Of a stretch of DNA of 64,000 nt, positions 30,977 through 40,216 are shown piece by piece. The number at the start of each line of letters is the position of its first letter. Position 1 is the stretch's first letter. Source of the stretch: Aeromicrobium piscarium (GTDB lineage Bacteria > Actinomycetota > Actinomycetes > Propionibacteriales > Nocardioidaceae); NCBI RefSeq assembly GCF_007421815.1, contig NZ_VLNT01000002.1:124001-188000 (forward strand), in the 5' to 3' direction. The position numbers and the translations under genes were made by a program. Below the pieces are notes generated by a model that was not told where the DNA came from, did not search any database, and saw only the letters and a program-made list of their open reading frames with translations.

Positions 30977-32175
30977 CGAGCACCGCCTCTGACCAGTCGT
31001 GCGGCGCGCGCTCGTTCGTGCGCCGCCGGCAGCACCTCGAGCAGTCGATCGACATCGGCATCGGTGCTGGTGTGACCGAGGCTGAACCGCAGGGAGCCAC
31101 GGGCCGCGGCCTCGTCGAAGCCCATCGCGAGCAGGACGTGGCTCGGCTGCGGCACCCCCGCGGCGCACGCGGAGCCGGTCGAGACCTCGACCCCCTGGGC
31201 GTCGAGCAGCATGAGGAGCGCGTCTCCCTCGCATCCGGGGAAGGTGACGTGGACGATAGTGGGCAGACGATGGTCGTCCCCGGCGAGCGGATCGCCGTTG
31301 ACCACGGCATCGGGGACGAGTCGGGTGATGCCCTCGACGAGCCGCGCCCGCAGCCGCTCGATGCGCGCGGCCTGCTCGGCCTGGTGCTCGACGGTGAGAT
31401 CGAGCGCAGTGGCGAAGGCGGCGATGAGGGCGACGCCGATCGTGCCGGAGCGCACGTCGCGCTCCTGTCCCCCGCCGTGCAGCAGCGGCGTCGGCGTCAG
31501 TTCGCGCTTCATCAGCAGGGCGCCGACGCCGACCGGACCGCCCAGCTTGTGCGCGGTCACCGTCATCGCGTCCAGTCCGCTCGCCCCGAAGTCGAGCGGC
31601 ACGTAGCCGGCAGCCTGTACCGCATCGGAGTGCACGGGGATGTCGTACTGGGCGGCGAGCTCGACGACCTCGCCGATCGGCTGGATCGTGCCCATCTCGT
31701 TGTTGGCCCACATCGTGGTGACGGCCGTGATGTCGCTCGGGTCGGCCTCGATCGCCGCCCGCAGCTCGTCCAACCGCACGCGTCCCTCGCGATCCACCGG
31801 GGTGACCTCGATGCGCGCTCCCTCGTGGGCCGCGAGCCATGTGACCGGATCGAGGAGCGCGTGATGCTCGATCGAGCTGAACAGCACCCGTCGGCGGGCC
31901 TCAGTGCGTCGGGCCCAGTAGAGGCCCTTGATCGCGAGATTGTTGGCCTCGGTTCCGCCGGAGGTGAACACGACCTCCGAGGGTCGTCCGCCGAGCCGCT
32001 CGGCGATGCGTTCCCGTGACTCCTCCACGACACGGCGGGCCTCCCGCCCCGAGGCATGCAGGGACGACGCATTGCCCACGCGAGCGAGCTCGCGCGTCAT
32101 GACCTCGAGGGCCTCGGGGTACATGGGCGTCGTCGCGGCGTGGTCGAAGTAGGCGCGAGGGGTGACAGCGGACAT
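30973..32175 (-). CDS. Cysteine desulfurase (NifS/IscS family), mnmA-linked
   Basis: 400 residues. This PLP enzyme mobilises sulfur from cysteine. [19 protein letters not shown] opens the protein. The PLP Lys is in [11 protein letters not shown] and the catalytic Cys loop is [17 protein letters not shown]. The short Cys loop followed by PSHVL matches NifS/IscS of actinobacteria. Overlap with mnmA (ATGA) points to tRNA thiolation. A second desulfurase is encoded with the nad genes at 58109-59224, so the two are probably specialised. Confidence 0.96.
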   Translation of the reverse strand: MSAVTPRAYFDHAATTPMYPEALEVMTRELARVGNASSLHASGREARRVVEESRERIAERLGGRPSEVVFTSGGTEANNLAIKGLYWARRTEARRRVLFSSIEHHALLDPVTWLAAHEGARIEVTPVDREGRVRLDELRAAIEADPSDITAVTTMWANNEMGTIQPIGEVVELAAQYDIPVHSDAVQAAGYVPLDFGASGLDAMTVTAHKLGGPVGVGALLMKRELTPTPLLHGGGQERDVRSGTIGVALIAAFATALDLTVEHQAEQAARIERLRARLVEGITRLVPDAVVNGDPLAGDDHRLPTIVHVTFPGCEGDALLMLLDAQGVEVSTGSACAAGVPQPSHVLLAMGFDEAAARGSLRFSLGHTSTDADVDRLLEVLPAAHERARAARLVRGGAR

Positions 32176-32232
32176 GGCCGTTCCAGGGTACTCGCCCCGG
32201 CGACGCCGCCTCCGCCGACATCGTGCGATGGC

Positions 32233-33153
32233 CTAGGGCTTGCGACCGATCTCGACGTGCATCGCCGTACAACTCGTCCGGTGGTCGACTGAGGCTAGGT
32301 GCCGTTCGGCCAGCCGGGCGATCCGATCACACACCTCACGGTGGCCGAGCCGCTCGGCGAGAGCGGGGCGGTCATCGGGGTCGGCGGATCGCAGCTCATC
32401 GGACTCCACCGAGGTCCGGACCATGACGGCCGGCCGTCCGCCCTCGTGCTCCGTCGATAATGCGATACCCAGCCGGTCCTCGGGTGACGGCAGGTCCTCG
32501 GCGACAGGGCCCAGCTCGAAGGCGAGCGCGACCGCTCGCGGCGCGACCGGTCCGTCCACGCCCTCGAGCCTGGACACGACCTGTCCCTCGGGGAGCTCGA
32601 TGCGCTCGCTCGTCAGATGGTCGGCCACGTAGTCGGGCAGCACCGATGTCGCGAGCCTCTCCCCTTCCTCCGCGCTCTGAGCTTTCCCGCGCAGCTGGAT
32701 CACGGGGTCGTCCCCGCGAGCCCACACGGCGATCGACGACCACGCTCCGCCGGCGACCGTCTCCAGCACCTGCTCCACCTCGTCGGGCCGGTACGTTCCG
32801 GCGATGGTCACGCTGGCGAAGGGGGCGCCGTACGCCATCGGCGGCACCTCCTCGCTGTGCTGATCGGCGAGGGCGGCAAGCTCGCTCAGCAGACCGTGCA
32901 GCTGCTCGGGGTCGGTCTCCTCCGCGAGGTCGACCACGGCGACGCGGTCCGGGACATTGGCAGCCCGTTCCCAGCCGTCCACCTGCGCGCCATGGTCGAC
33001 GACGATCGCCGAGTCGTCCAGCAGATCGATGATCGCCTGCTCGTAGTCATCGGGATAGGTGTCCTCGGTCGGCACGCCGAACAACGCGCACCCGCCGAGT
33101 CCGATCGTCATCGCGGCGGCCACGAGGGGCAGAAACCGATGAACCGAGGTCAC
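32233..33153 (-). CDS. Secreted lipoprotein, unknown function, kinase-linked
   Basis: 306 residues if started at GTG 33153 (GTGA overlap with the kinase stop); ATG 33165 would add four. The signal peptide is FLPLVAAAMTIGLGGC with the lipidated Cys in L-G-G-C. The mature part is acidic and has YPDDYEQAIIDLLDDSAIVVDHG near its start. It has no recognised domain, though the two-halved alternation of alpha and beta segments suggests an extracellular binding module. Translational coupling to the Ser/Thr kinase suggests that it acts with the kinase as an external sensor or partner. Confidence 0.7.
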   Translation of the reverse strand: MTSVHRFLPLVAAAMTIGLGGCALFGVPTEDTYPDDYEQAIIDLLDDSAIVVDHGAQVDGWERAANVPDRVAVVDLAEETDPEQLHGLLSELAALADQHSEEVPPMAYGAPFASVTIAGTYRPDEVEQVLETVAGGAWSSIAVWARGDDPVIQLRGKAQSAEEGERLATSVLPDYVADHLTSERIELPEGQVVSRLEGVDGPVAPRAVALAFELGPVAEDLPSPEDRLGIALSTEHEGGRPAVMVRTSVESDELRSADPDDRPALAERLGHREVCDRIARLAERHLASVDHRTSCTAMHVEIGRKP

Positions 33154-34709
33154 CCGATCAACCATAGGCTCGATCCGGCAACCTCGGGCACCGCCAGGAA
33201 GACCAGGATCGCGAGCCCCGCACCGCACACGCACAGGAACGAGAGGGCGACGGCACCGAAGCTGGCCCGCAGCCCGCTGATCGACCGCCAGAGGAGGACG
33301 AGCGCGAGCAGTGGCAGCAGCACCCAGATGGTCGACCAGGCGGACGAGAAGACATCGGCGGGCCAGGACAGGTCGATGGCCCGCGCCAGCTCGGCGAGCC
33401 CGGCCACGTACCAGCCGAGGAGCAGGATCGAGCCGCCCCGCAGACCGGCCCGGGCCGCCATCCACACCCCCGAACGGGTCGACGGGCCCACGAGCGTCTC
33501 GGGCCGCTCCGCACCGATCTCGGGTCCCGCCAGCCGCGCGAAGAAGTCACGGCGTCGCACCAGCAGGCACAGCAGGGCGATCGTCACGGCGGCCATCCAC
33601 CACACGGGTCCGGCGGAGGCCATCGACGCCGGCCGGTACTCGGCAGGAGCGAGATCGCCCACCAGGCCGGCCGCCGTGGTGATCGCGACGACCGCGAAAG
33701 CGCTCATGACCAGACCTGAGGTGAAGGTCGTCAGCCGGCTCCATGAGGTCACACCGGACCCACGGGCATGCTCCGGCGGGTGGGCAGCCGGTGACTGGGG
33801 CCGCGACGACGCGGAGCGTGCGGCGGGGGTGCCGATCGTCGCCTGCGGGGCCGGCGTCACCGCCTCGGTGGAGGGCACGGGCTCGGCGGCCAGTGCACCG
33901 AGCATCTCCGGTACGCCCGAGAACCGCTGATGGGGGTCGACCGCCATCGCCCGCATCACGACCTGCGCCAACCCGTCCGGGAGGCCGGGGACGACGTGCC
34001 GCGGGTCCGGCCGCGGCTGGTGGCGGTGGGCCATCAACTGCGCGGCCATCGTGCCCTCGAAGGGCGGCCGCCCGGTGAGGCATTCGTACAGCAGGCAGCC
34101 GACCGAGTAGACGTCGCTGCGCTCGTCGACCCGGCCCTCGGCCTGTTCGGGCGCCATGTAGTGCGGGGTTCCCGCGATCGTGGCCGTGGCGTCGGAGGCA
34201 GCCCGCGCGATGCCGAAGTCGACGATCTTGACCCCGCCGCGCTCGGTCACCAGGACATTGGCGGGTTTGATGTCCAGGTGCAGGATCCCGGCCGCATGGC
34301 ACGCCGCGAGGCCTTGCAGCACGCCGCGGACGACCAGCACCGACCGCGTGCTCGGGCCGTAGGCGGCCAGGATGTCGCGCAACGACGTGCCCTCGGCGAG
34401 CTCCATCACGAGGTGTGGCGTGATCTCGCCGTCGCCATCGGGAAGATGGACCAGGTCGTGGACGGTGACCACATTGGGGTGCGAGACCCGTGCCAAGGTC
34501 TCGACCTCCCGGGTGATGCGGCGCATGGCCCGCGGGTCGTCGGCCAGGAAGTGCGAGAAGCGTTTGATCGCCACCTCACGGCCGAGCTGGCGATCGCGGG
34601 CGCGGAACACCACGCCATGGTTGCCCGCGCCGATCCGCGAGATCAGCTCGAAGCGACCGGCGGCCGGCGCGACGGGAGTGGTGGTGCGCAAGGGGCGGGC
34701 CTCGGACAT
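33150..34709 (-). CDS. Ser/Thr protein kinase with multi-pass membrane C-terminus
   Basis: 519 residues from ATG 34709, which has GGGGAGG about 7 nt upstream; a longer start at 34802 overlaps the FHA gene. The kinase core is complete: Gly loop RIGAGNHGVVFRA, Lys49 in AIKRF, catalytic loop HLDIKPANVL with Asp146, DFG at 164-166 and APE at 186-188. A Pro/Ala-rich linker leads to about six hydrophobic segments (305-519) instead of the single helix and PASTA repeats of PknB. It is placed between an FHA protein gene and a lipoprotein gene, close to the secretion loci, and may phosphorylate the FHA ligands there. Confidence 0.92.
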   Translation of the reverse strand: MSEARPLRTTTPVAPAAGRFELISRIGAGNHGVVFRARDRQLGREVAIKRFSHFLADDPRAMRRITREVETLARVSHPNVVTVHDLVHLPDGDGEITPHLVMELAEGTSLRDILAAYGPSTRSVLVVRGVLQGLAACHAAGILHLDIKPANVLVTERGGVKIVDFGIARAASDATATIAGTPHYMAPEQAEGRVDERSDVYSVGCLLYECLTGRPPFEGTMAAQLMAHRHQPRPDPRHVVPGLPDGLAQVVMRAMAVDPHQRFSGVPEMLGALAAEPVPSTEAVTPAPQATIGTPAARSASSRPQSPAAHPPEHARGSGVTSWSRLTTFTSGLVMSAFAVVAITTAAGLVGDLAPAEYRPASMASAGPVWWMAAVTIALLCLLVRRRDFFARLAGPEIGAERPETLVGPSTRSGVWMAARAGLRGGSILLLGWYVAGLAELARAIDLSWPADVFSSAWSTIWVLLPLLALVLLWRSISGLRASFGAVALSFLCVCGAGLAILVFLAVPEVAGSSLWLIG

Positions 34710-34785
34710 CCCATCGCCTCCCCTCGTCGCCTGCGCGGTCTCGGGCACGACGGTCAGTCGCGCCCTCCCATTGTCACGCACCGCG

Positions 34786-35790
34786 CTAACGGCTCGTGAC
34801 ATCGGCGAGGTTCACCGTGCCGGTGGCATCGATCGTGACCTCGACAGGCACCCCTGCCACGGCGAGGACCGCTCCACTGCGCAGCGGCATCCACCGCTCG
34901 CATTCGACCGGCTCGCCGTCGAGGGTCGTGCCATTGGTACTGCCGAGATCGGCGACCTCCCACCGGCCGGCCCGCAGACGGATCGCCGCGTGGCGTCCGG
35001 AGACTTCTGGCTCGGTGAACGGCACGACGCTGCGTCCGACTCGCCCGAGCACGGCGGTACCCTCCCTCGGGACCTCGACGAGACGACCGCCGTACCGCAG
35101 CCGCAGGGTGGGGACAACATTCACGGTGAGGACATCGTCGTCCTCGATCGCTGAGAACAGGGCCGTAGCAGCCGGATCGAGTTCGGGCCCCGAGGGCACC
35201 GGCCGCAGCGGGATCGGATCGGCCGTCGCCGGCTCCGGATCCTCGGTGACGACGTCCCAGCCGAGCGGTTTGCGGCGATCGGCCCGAGGTATCTCGACCG
35301 AGCCGGTCTCGACCGGCTCGAAGGCCCCCGCCCGCGCGATGGCGCGCGCCGGTGGGATCCATCCCGACCGTAGCCCGGGATCGATCTCGACGTTCACCGT
35401 GACGTCGGCGGGCACGCCCCATCCGGACCGGCGTGCGTGGGCGGCGTACAGCTTGGCGCCGTCCGCGCCGAGCCGCTCCACGTCGCCATCGGGGTCGAGC
35501 CTCTCGAGATCCTCCGGGGCGATCCGCACGGTGAGTTCGGCGAAGGCGAGTCGCTCACCGCTGGGCATGATGAGGTGCTGACCGGTCAGCGCACGCACGA
35601 ATCTGCGCCGGAGCACGCCGGACGAGCCGGTCGGATAGGCGACGAGCTTCGCCGCCACCTCTGTGGCCGCCGCACGCTTGGTGTCGGTCTTGAACACGCT
35701 CTGCGCCGCCCTCAGCCCCAGGGCGATGACTCCGGCGAACGCCGCCAGGATCAGCAGATTCGTGGTGAGGGAGGCGATGGTCGAGCTCAT
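34786..35790 (-). CDS. FHA-domain protein with DUF3662-like N-terminal region and membrane anchor
   Basis: 334 residues from ATG 35790. One hydrophobic helix comes first (LLILAAFAGVIALGL). A DUF3662/FhaA-like domain with LRRRFVRALTGQHLIMPSG, LTVRIAPEDLERL and VTVNVEIDPGL follows. Then come a Pro/Glu-rich linker and a C-terminal FHA domain (VLGRVGRSVVPFTEPEVSGRHAAIRL, LGSTNGT). The FHA domain should read phospho-Thr made by the adjacent kinase. In mycobacteria comparable proteins link kinases to envelope processes; that role here is inferred. It is divergent from the 247-residue gene. Confidence 0.9.
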   Translation of the reverse strand: MSSTIASLTTNLLILAAFAGVIALGLRAAQSVFKTDTKRAAATEVAAKLVAYPTGSSGVLRRRFVRALTGQHLIMPSGERLAFAELTVRIAPEDLERLDPDGDVERLGADGAKLYAAHARRSGWGVPADVTVNVEIDPGLRSGWIPPARAIARAGAFEPVETGSVEIPRADRRKPLGWDVVTEDPEPATADPIPLRPVPSGPELDPAATALFSAIEDDDVLTVNVVPTLRLRYGGRLVEVPREGTAVLGRVGRSVVPFTEPEVSGRHAAIRLRAGRWEVADLGSTNGTTLDGEPVECERWMPLRSGAVLAVAGVPVEVTIDATGTVNLADVTSR

Positions 35791-35862
35791 GACGGCATCA
35801 TTGACGCTGAGACCCGCCCACGTCGAACCGCGGCGGAACACGTTCCACGAGAGGAGAGACCG

Positions 35863-36606
35863 GTGCTGCACGTCGAGTGGTCGACCGCCGATGGACACTC
35901 CGGTGCGACCGACCTCGATGCCGGTAACAAGCTCGTGCTGGCGCGCCGGATGGAGCTGCCCGAGCAGCAGCCGATGGTCGTCGAGGAGATCGCGGGCTCC
36001 CTCTACGTTCTCGTCCGGCTGCCCTATGTCAGCGATCCCGCGCTCGTGCTGACCTCCACCGAGGGCGAACCGGTGCTCTACCGGCGGCAGCGCGCGAACG
36101 GAGCGATCGTCGAGGTGACCACGCCGAGCGGAGTGGCCATCACCCCCGAGCCGGGGCAACGGATCACGCTCACGGCCAGCGGCACGCGGGTGAGCTTCCG
36201 CGTGCCGGAGTTGGAGCTCGCGATCGCGACGCGATTCCGGGCGTCCTCATCACCCGAGTCCGGCTCCGGCACCGTCCAGCTGGGGCTGAGCACCTTGGAG
36301 CACGATGACTCGTGGCTGGTCGCCGCCCTCGCCGTGGCACTGTCCCCCGAGCACGGCGTGGTGCCGCACGGCGAGCTGAAGTCGGCCTTCGCGGCCTGGC
36401 GCGGCATCGCCGAGCCGAGTGTGGGCTCCTTCGACCGCAATGTCCTCCGGCCGGCCGTCGAGGCGCGCGGTGCCGAGCTGCCGGGCACGCGTCTGAACAA
36501 GATCGCCTATCTCGTCGAGCGCTGCCGGCGCACCTCGGAGTTCCCGCCGCATGTGCTCGACGAGGTACGACGACGTCTGAGCTCCCTCCCGTCGCCCGGA
36601 CGGTGA
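35863..36606 (+). CDS. Cytoplasmic protein with FHA-associated beta domain and C-terminal winged-helix-like region
   Basis: 247 residues from GTG 35863 with GAGGAGA upstream. The N-terminal 130 residues are beta-rich (VLHVEWSTADGHSG, LVLARRMELPEQQPM, LYVLVRLPYVSDPALV). The C-terminal part reads DDSWLVAALAVALSPEHGVVPHGELKSAF, then SVGSFDRNVLRPAVEARG, which looks like a winged helix. No named family is recognised with certainty. Its divergent position next to the FHA/kinase genes suggests a regulatory partner in the same system. It could bind DNA or a phosphoprotein; neither is shown. Confidence 0.7.
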   Translation: MLHVEWSTADGHSGATDLDAGNKLVLARRMELPEQQPMVVEEIAGSLYVLVRLPYVSDPALVLTSTEGEPVLYRRQRANGAIVEVTTPSGVAITPEPGQRITLTASGTRVSFRVPELELAIATRFRASSSPESGSGTVQLGLSTLEHDDSWLVAALAVALSPEHGVVPHGELKSAFAAWRGIAEPSVGSFDRNVLRPAVEARGAELPGTRLNKIAYLVERCRRTSEFPPHVLDEVRRRLSSLPSPGR

Positions 36607-36614
36607 ACCCTCCC

Positions 36615-36731
36615 GATGGCGGTACCTGAGCAACCTTTCGCCCCCGGTGGCGGTAGCTGGTCAACGTTACCGAGGGACGATGGGGTTGATGAGGTACCGC
36701 TGCCCGAAACGAAAGGTTGATGGCCTACCGC
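36615..36731. repeat. Cluster of R2 inverted repeats (site B)
   Basis: Between convergent genes the motif GGCGGTAgCTggTCAAC recurs in both orientations (36615-36632, 36649-36665, 36687-36701 and 36717-36731). Inner arms pair: GCGGTACCT (36619-36627) with AGGTACCGC (36692-36700), and CAACCTTTCG (36631-36640) with CGAAAGGTTG (36710-36719). The 17-mer at 36649 matches site A at 27679 in reverse complement. It may also end both transcripts. Confidence 0.8.
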
Positions 36732-36753
36732 TGCTTCCGGGCTGCGCGCGGGG

Positions 36754-39417
36754 CTAGGCGAGATCGAGGTGCTGGTCCGGGCTGAGCTCGGCGATGAGCT
36801 CCTCGGTCGGTGCCTCCATCGGCTCGGTTCCCAGCGCCTGACGCAGCGCCGTCACCGCGGCTGCCACACCGGCGGCCCCGTCGCGGGCATGCCGTTGGCG
36901 GATCACATCGCGCCACAGGCCCTGATGTGTCGGGGCGATGCGCAGTCCGATCTCGGCTGCGGCGACGGCACCATCGGGATCGCCATCGTCGCCGAGGAGC
37001 TCGACCAGCCGCTCAGCCGAGTCAACGATGAGCGCCGTCATCTCGTGCACCGTGCCCTCGCGATGCGCCCAGGCATAGGTGCCGGGGCCCGCGTGGCGCA
37101 GCGGCATACCCCGCACGATGTGGAGTGCCCGCTTCAGACCGCCGATCTCATCGCGCATGGTCGAGGCGCGACGCGTGTCGCGCACCAGCGTGCGGAAGGC
37201 GTCCCAGTCCAGCACGACCTCCGGCGCCAGCAACAGACGACCCTCGGCGTCCTCGCCCAACATGGGCGCACCCTGTGCATCCGTGCCCAGCCAGCGCCGC
37301 GCTCGCTCGATATTGGCATCGCGCACATCGGCAGAGACGCCACGTGGCCACACCGCGCCCGCCAGCACCGTCGGGTGAACACCCCCCGGGTGAAGCGCGA
37401 GATAGGAGAGGATCTCGGCGAGCAGCTCACTGCGTCCGTCGGTCGGACCCTCCGCCCCGGCCACCTCGACCGCACCCAGCACCATGACGCGCTGCTGAGC
37501 CGCGGCCCAGGCAGCAGCATCCACGCGAAGCGCGGGCTCCGAGACGGGCAGCCGGTCGTCATCGCCGCCCGGCCCGCCATCGGTCTCCCGCGCGGCCGAC
37601 ACGAGCTCCAGCACTCCGGCCACCTCGCGCTCGGAGAGACGATGCGCGCTCACCGTGATGCCCAGCTGCGGCGCACTCAGCGTGCCGTTCTCGTCGATGC
37701 TCAGGCGCCAGCGAGCCGCCGGATGGTCCCCGACGGTCACCATCGACACCGCCCGACGCTCTCCGCCGGTCAGCCGCCCCATCGTGGCGGCGACATCCTC
37801 CGAGAGCGGGTACGACGACGCGATGAGATACGAGGATCCGAGCGGACGACGGGAGGTGCGGCCCACGAGCGGCTCACCCTCGGCGCCGACCACGTGCGCG
37901 ACCTCGTCGACCACCGCTGCGAGATCGTCGGTGAGGGTCACACGCTCGTCGTCGAGGGACTGCAGACCGTCCGGGAGGCCCGCTCCGACGACCACCATCG
38001 ACCCTGACCAGGGCGACGTGGCGGCCTGAACCGCGATCGCATTGGTGACCTGCGCCGCGAGCGCATCGTCGCCTCCGACCGACACGATGCCGCCCGCCGC
38101 CTCGAGATCGATGAGGATGTCACGGCCCAGATCGTCCAGTCCGAGCGAGACGAGCGCCGGATAGGGACTGGTGCCGGATTCGAGCTCCCGGCGATCCTCA
38201 GCGACGTACCGCCACCGCTCACCCCCGTCGTGGGCCTCCCAGCCGGGCAACGCCTCGGGCGTGGCCGGAGCGAGATGCAGGTCGACGTGCTCGTCGTCGA
38301 CGGTGGCGGAGTAGACGGGCGGCAGCGCGCTCCCTTGGCCCTCCGCGACCCGGGCGAGCTGTGCGAGGGCGGCCTCGAGCAGCTCCGTGCGCACCTGGCT
38401 CGCGGCGACCCGCAGCAGCGCCTCGGTGTCGAGCGCATCGTCGTCCGGACGGCGGCCGATGCCCGAGCGCCGGGCCACCGCCACGACACCGAGCACCCCG
38501 GCGGCGAGCAGGCCGGCACCGGTCCACCAGGCGGTCGAGGTCTCGGCGGTGTCGGCGATGGTCGCGGACCCCTGATCCGTCCCTCGTGCATCTCCGGTCG
38601 GCGGTGCCGTGCTCGGCGCGGACGGAGCGGCCACGCGCTCCAGTCCCGACGCGTCCTCGGGCATGATGAAGTCCCACCCCGGCTGGATCAGCCGCGCGAG
38701 CTCCAGGCGACCGCCGTCGGGCTGGAGCCGGTCCTTGTTGAGCTCGTAGATCTCCTTGTAGCGGAAGCCGTCTCCGAGGTGTCGCTCCGCGATATCCCAG
38801 AGATTGTCGTGATAGCCGTTGACGGGGGCCTGGACGGTGTAGACCTTCTTGCCGACCATGCTGTCGTCGGTCGAGGCCGACGGCGCCTCCGGCACGTCCT
38901 CGACGAGGTCGAGCTGCTGCTCGGCCATCACACTTGCGGCGACGGTGGGTTGAGCGCCGGCATCGGCCGCGGTGGCCGCTTGGGCCGGCCCCGCGACGAG
39001 GCCCGTCACCAGGAGCCCGCCGACGAGGATCCGGGCCAGATGCTGCAACGGTCCGGCACCGGGAACGCGGGAGGCGAGCCCCCCGCGCCGGGCCGCGACG
39101 ATCTCCATGACGACGCATACGAGGAACAGCAGCCAGACCAGCCAGACCACCGCGACGAGCACCGTGATGAGGTCTTCGACGCCGAGCTGCCGGGCGAAAT
39201 CTCCCAGCGACGGCACACTCGTGGGGATCGGCGGCGGCGCGCCCAGCGCGAGCAGGACCACCGGCAGCCCGATGACGAGCGCGAGCAGACCGACCGCGGA
39301 GAAGGCCTTCTCGCGCGGGGACGGCTCATGCACCGGTCGATCGTCGACGAGCCGCTCGAATCGCGACGCGTCGGGGGCATTGTCGTGTGTCGTGTTGTCG
39401 TCCATCGGGTAACCCAT
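36754..39417 (-). CDS. LysM-containing membrane protein with C-terminal BTAD-like domain, Tad-operon end
   Basis: 887 residues from ATG 39417 (TGATG overlap with the TadG-like gene). Three hydrophobic helices lie in the first 150 residues. A LysM domain follows at about 190-255 (YTVQAPVNGYHDNLWDIAERH, YKEIYELNKDRL). Another helix (TAWWTGAGLLAAGVLGVVA) leads to a long cytoplasmic part and a C-terminal SARP/BTAD-type domain (LLAEILSYLALHPGG, RRWLGTD, DWDAFRTLV, GPGTYAWA). Related LysM-BTAD proteins are found at actinobacterial pilus loci. It could tie the cell wall or pilus state to a cytoplasmic response; no DNA-binding winged helix is certain. Confidence 0.8.
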   Translation of the reverse strand: MGYPMDDNTTHDNAPDASRFERLVDDRPVHEPSPREKAFSAVGLLALVIGLPVVLLALGAPPPIPTSVPSLGDFARQLGVEDLITVLVAVVWLVWLLFLVCVVMEIVAARRGGLASRVPGAGPLQHLARILVGGLLVTGLVAGPAQAATAADAGAQPTVAASVMAEQQLDLVEDVPEAPSASTDDSMVGKKVYTVQAPVNGYHDNLWDIAERHLGDGFRYKEIYELNKDRLQPDGGRLELARLIQPGWDFIMPEDASGLERVAAPSAPSTAPPTGDARGTDQGSATIADTAETSTAWWTGAGLLAAGVLGVVAVARRSGIGRRPDDDALDTEALLRVAASQVRTELLEAALAQLARVAEGQGSALPPVYSATVDDEHVDLHLAPATPEALPGWEAHDGGERWRYVAEDRRELESGTSPYPALVSLGLDDLGRDILIDLEAAGGIVSVGGDDALAAQVTNAIAVQAATSPWSGSMVVVGAGLPDGLQSLDDERVTLTDDLAAVVDEVAHVVGAEGEPLVGRTSRRPLGSSYLIASSYPLSEDVAATMGRLTGGERRAVSMVTVGDHPAARWRLSIDENGTLSAPQLGITVSAHRLSEREVAGVLELVSAARETDGGPGGDDDRLPVSEPALRVDAAAWAAAQQRVMVLGAVEVAGAEGPTDGRSELLAEILSYLALHPGGVHPTVLAGAVWPRGVSADVRDANIERARRWLGTDAQGAPMLGEDAEGRLLLAPEVVLDWDAFRTLVRDTRRASTMRDEIGGLKRALHIVRGMPLRHAGPGTYAWAHREGTVHEMTALIVDSAERLVELLGDDGDPDGAVAAAEIGLRIAPTHQGLWRDVIRQRHARDGAAGVAAAVTALRQALGTEPMEAPTEELIAELSPDQHLDLA

Positions 39418-39821
39418 CAGTTCATGGCGGCGACGGCGGTCGCTCCGGCGCTCACCGGGTAGGAGTCGATGTTGATGATCGAGAGGATGATCGTGTCGGT
39501 CGAGTCTCGCACGTCGACGGAGACCTCCGTGCCGTCGACGGAGACGCTGTACTGGCCGGCGCTGTAGCCACGACCCGCGAGGAAGCCGGCGGCCGCCTGG
39601 CGGGCCTGCACCGGGTCGATCGCGACGACACCCGAGGATCTCAGGCGACCCACGTCGACGGCATTCGCACCCGCTCGGGCCGCCTGCTCGGCATCGTCGG
39701 CCACGCGCATCCGCGTATTGATGCCGACGCCGCCATCGATCGCCAGGCCGGCGCACAACAGCAGGACGACGGACATGCCCACCACGAAGACCGAGGCGGC
39801 ACCGCGTTCGTGAGAGGTCAT
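39417..39821 (-). CDS. TadG-like pilus assembly protein
   Basis: 134 residues. The Ser/Gly-rich start ERGAASVFVVGMSVVLLLCAGLAIDGG is a type IV prepilin-like helix, followed by the TadG-type MRVADDAEQAARAGANA. The remaining part is an extracellular beta domain. Its ATG overlaps the TadE stop by 4 nt, and it precedes the LysM-BTAD gene by a 1-nt overlap. Length is short for TadG, as in many actinobacteria. Confidence 0.8.
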   Translation of the reverse strand: MTSHERGAASVFVVGMSVVLLLCAGLAIDGGVGINTRMRVADDAEQAARAGANAVDVGRLRSSGVVAIDPVQARQAAAGFLAGRGYSAGQYSVSVDGTEVSVDVRDSTDTIILSIINIDSYPVSAGATAVAAMN

Positions 39822-40216
39822 CCGGTCCTCCTGTACTGGTCGATCGGCGCACTCGACTGGCCCGTGAAGCGGCGTTCACCCGAGAGCCCGATCATCCCGA
39901 GCCCGGTGTTGCTGACCAGACACGAGATGGTGATGTCGACCTGTCCCCCGGCGACGAAGCTGCCGCCGAAGCGCTCGAGCTGGCAGCGCGAGAGATTGCC
40001 GTCCGCGCGCTCGGCGGCGGCGACGGCGGCACTGCGCGCCGCGTAGGCGTCACGCTCGAACGAGGCCGCGCGAGCGGCGTCGCGAGCGGCGGACTCGATA
40101 TCGGCCTTGACCGAGACATAGCGCCCACCGGCGACGACGAGCAGCATGAGCATGACGAGGATCGGGATGGCCAGCACCACCTCGACCGACATCGAACCCC
40201 CCTCGCGCCTTCTCAC
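39818..40216 (-). CDS. TadE-family pseudopilin (second copy)
   Basis: 132 residues. The N-terminus REGGSMSVEVVLAIPILVMLMLLVVAGG is the TadE prepilin motif, with Gly-Ser before the hydrophobic helix and a Glu at position 5. It is followed by KADIESAARDAARAAS and a Cys-containing soluble domain. It overlaps its neighbours by 4 nt on both sides. It is probably a minor pilin processed by a prepilin peptidase, which is not encoded in this window. Confidence 0.88.
   Translation of the reverse strand: MRRREGGSMSVEVVLAIPILVMLMLLVVAGGRYVSVKADIESAARDAARAASFERDAYAARSAAVAAAERADGNLSRCQLERFGGSFVAGGQVDITISCLVSNTGLGMIGLSGERRFTGQSSAPIDQYRRTG

Noticed and set aside
39418..39879. Extension of the LysM-BTAD frame over the TadG-like gene
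   Set aside because: The upstream part is out of frame with the TadG-like gene and low-complexity; the TGATG overlap supports ATG 39417.
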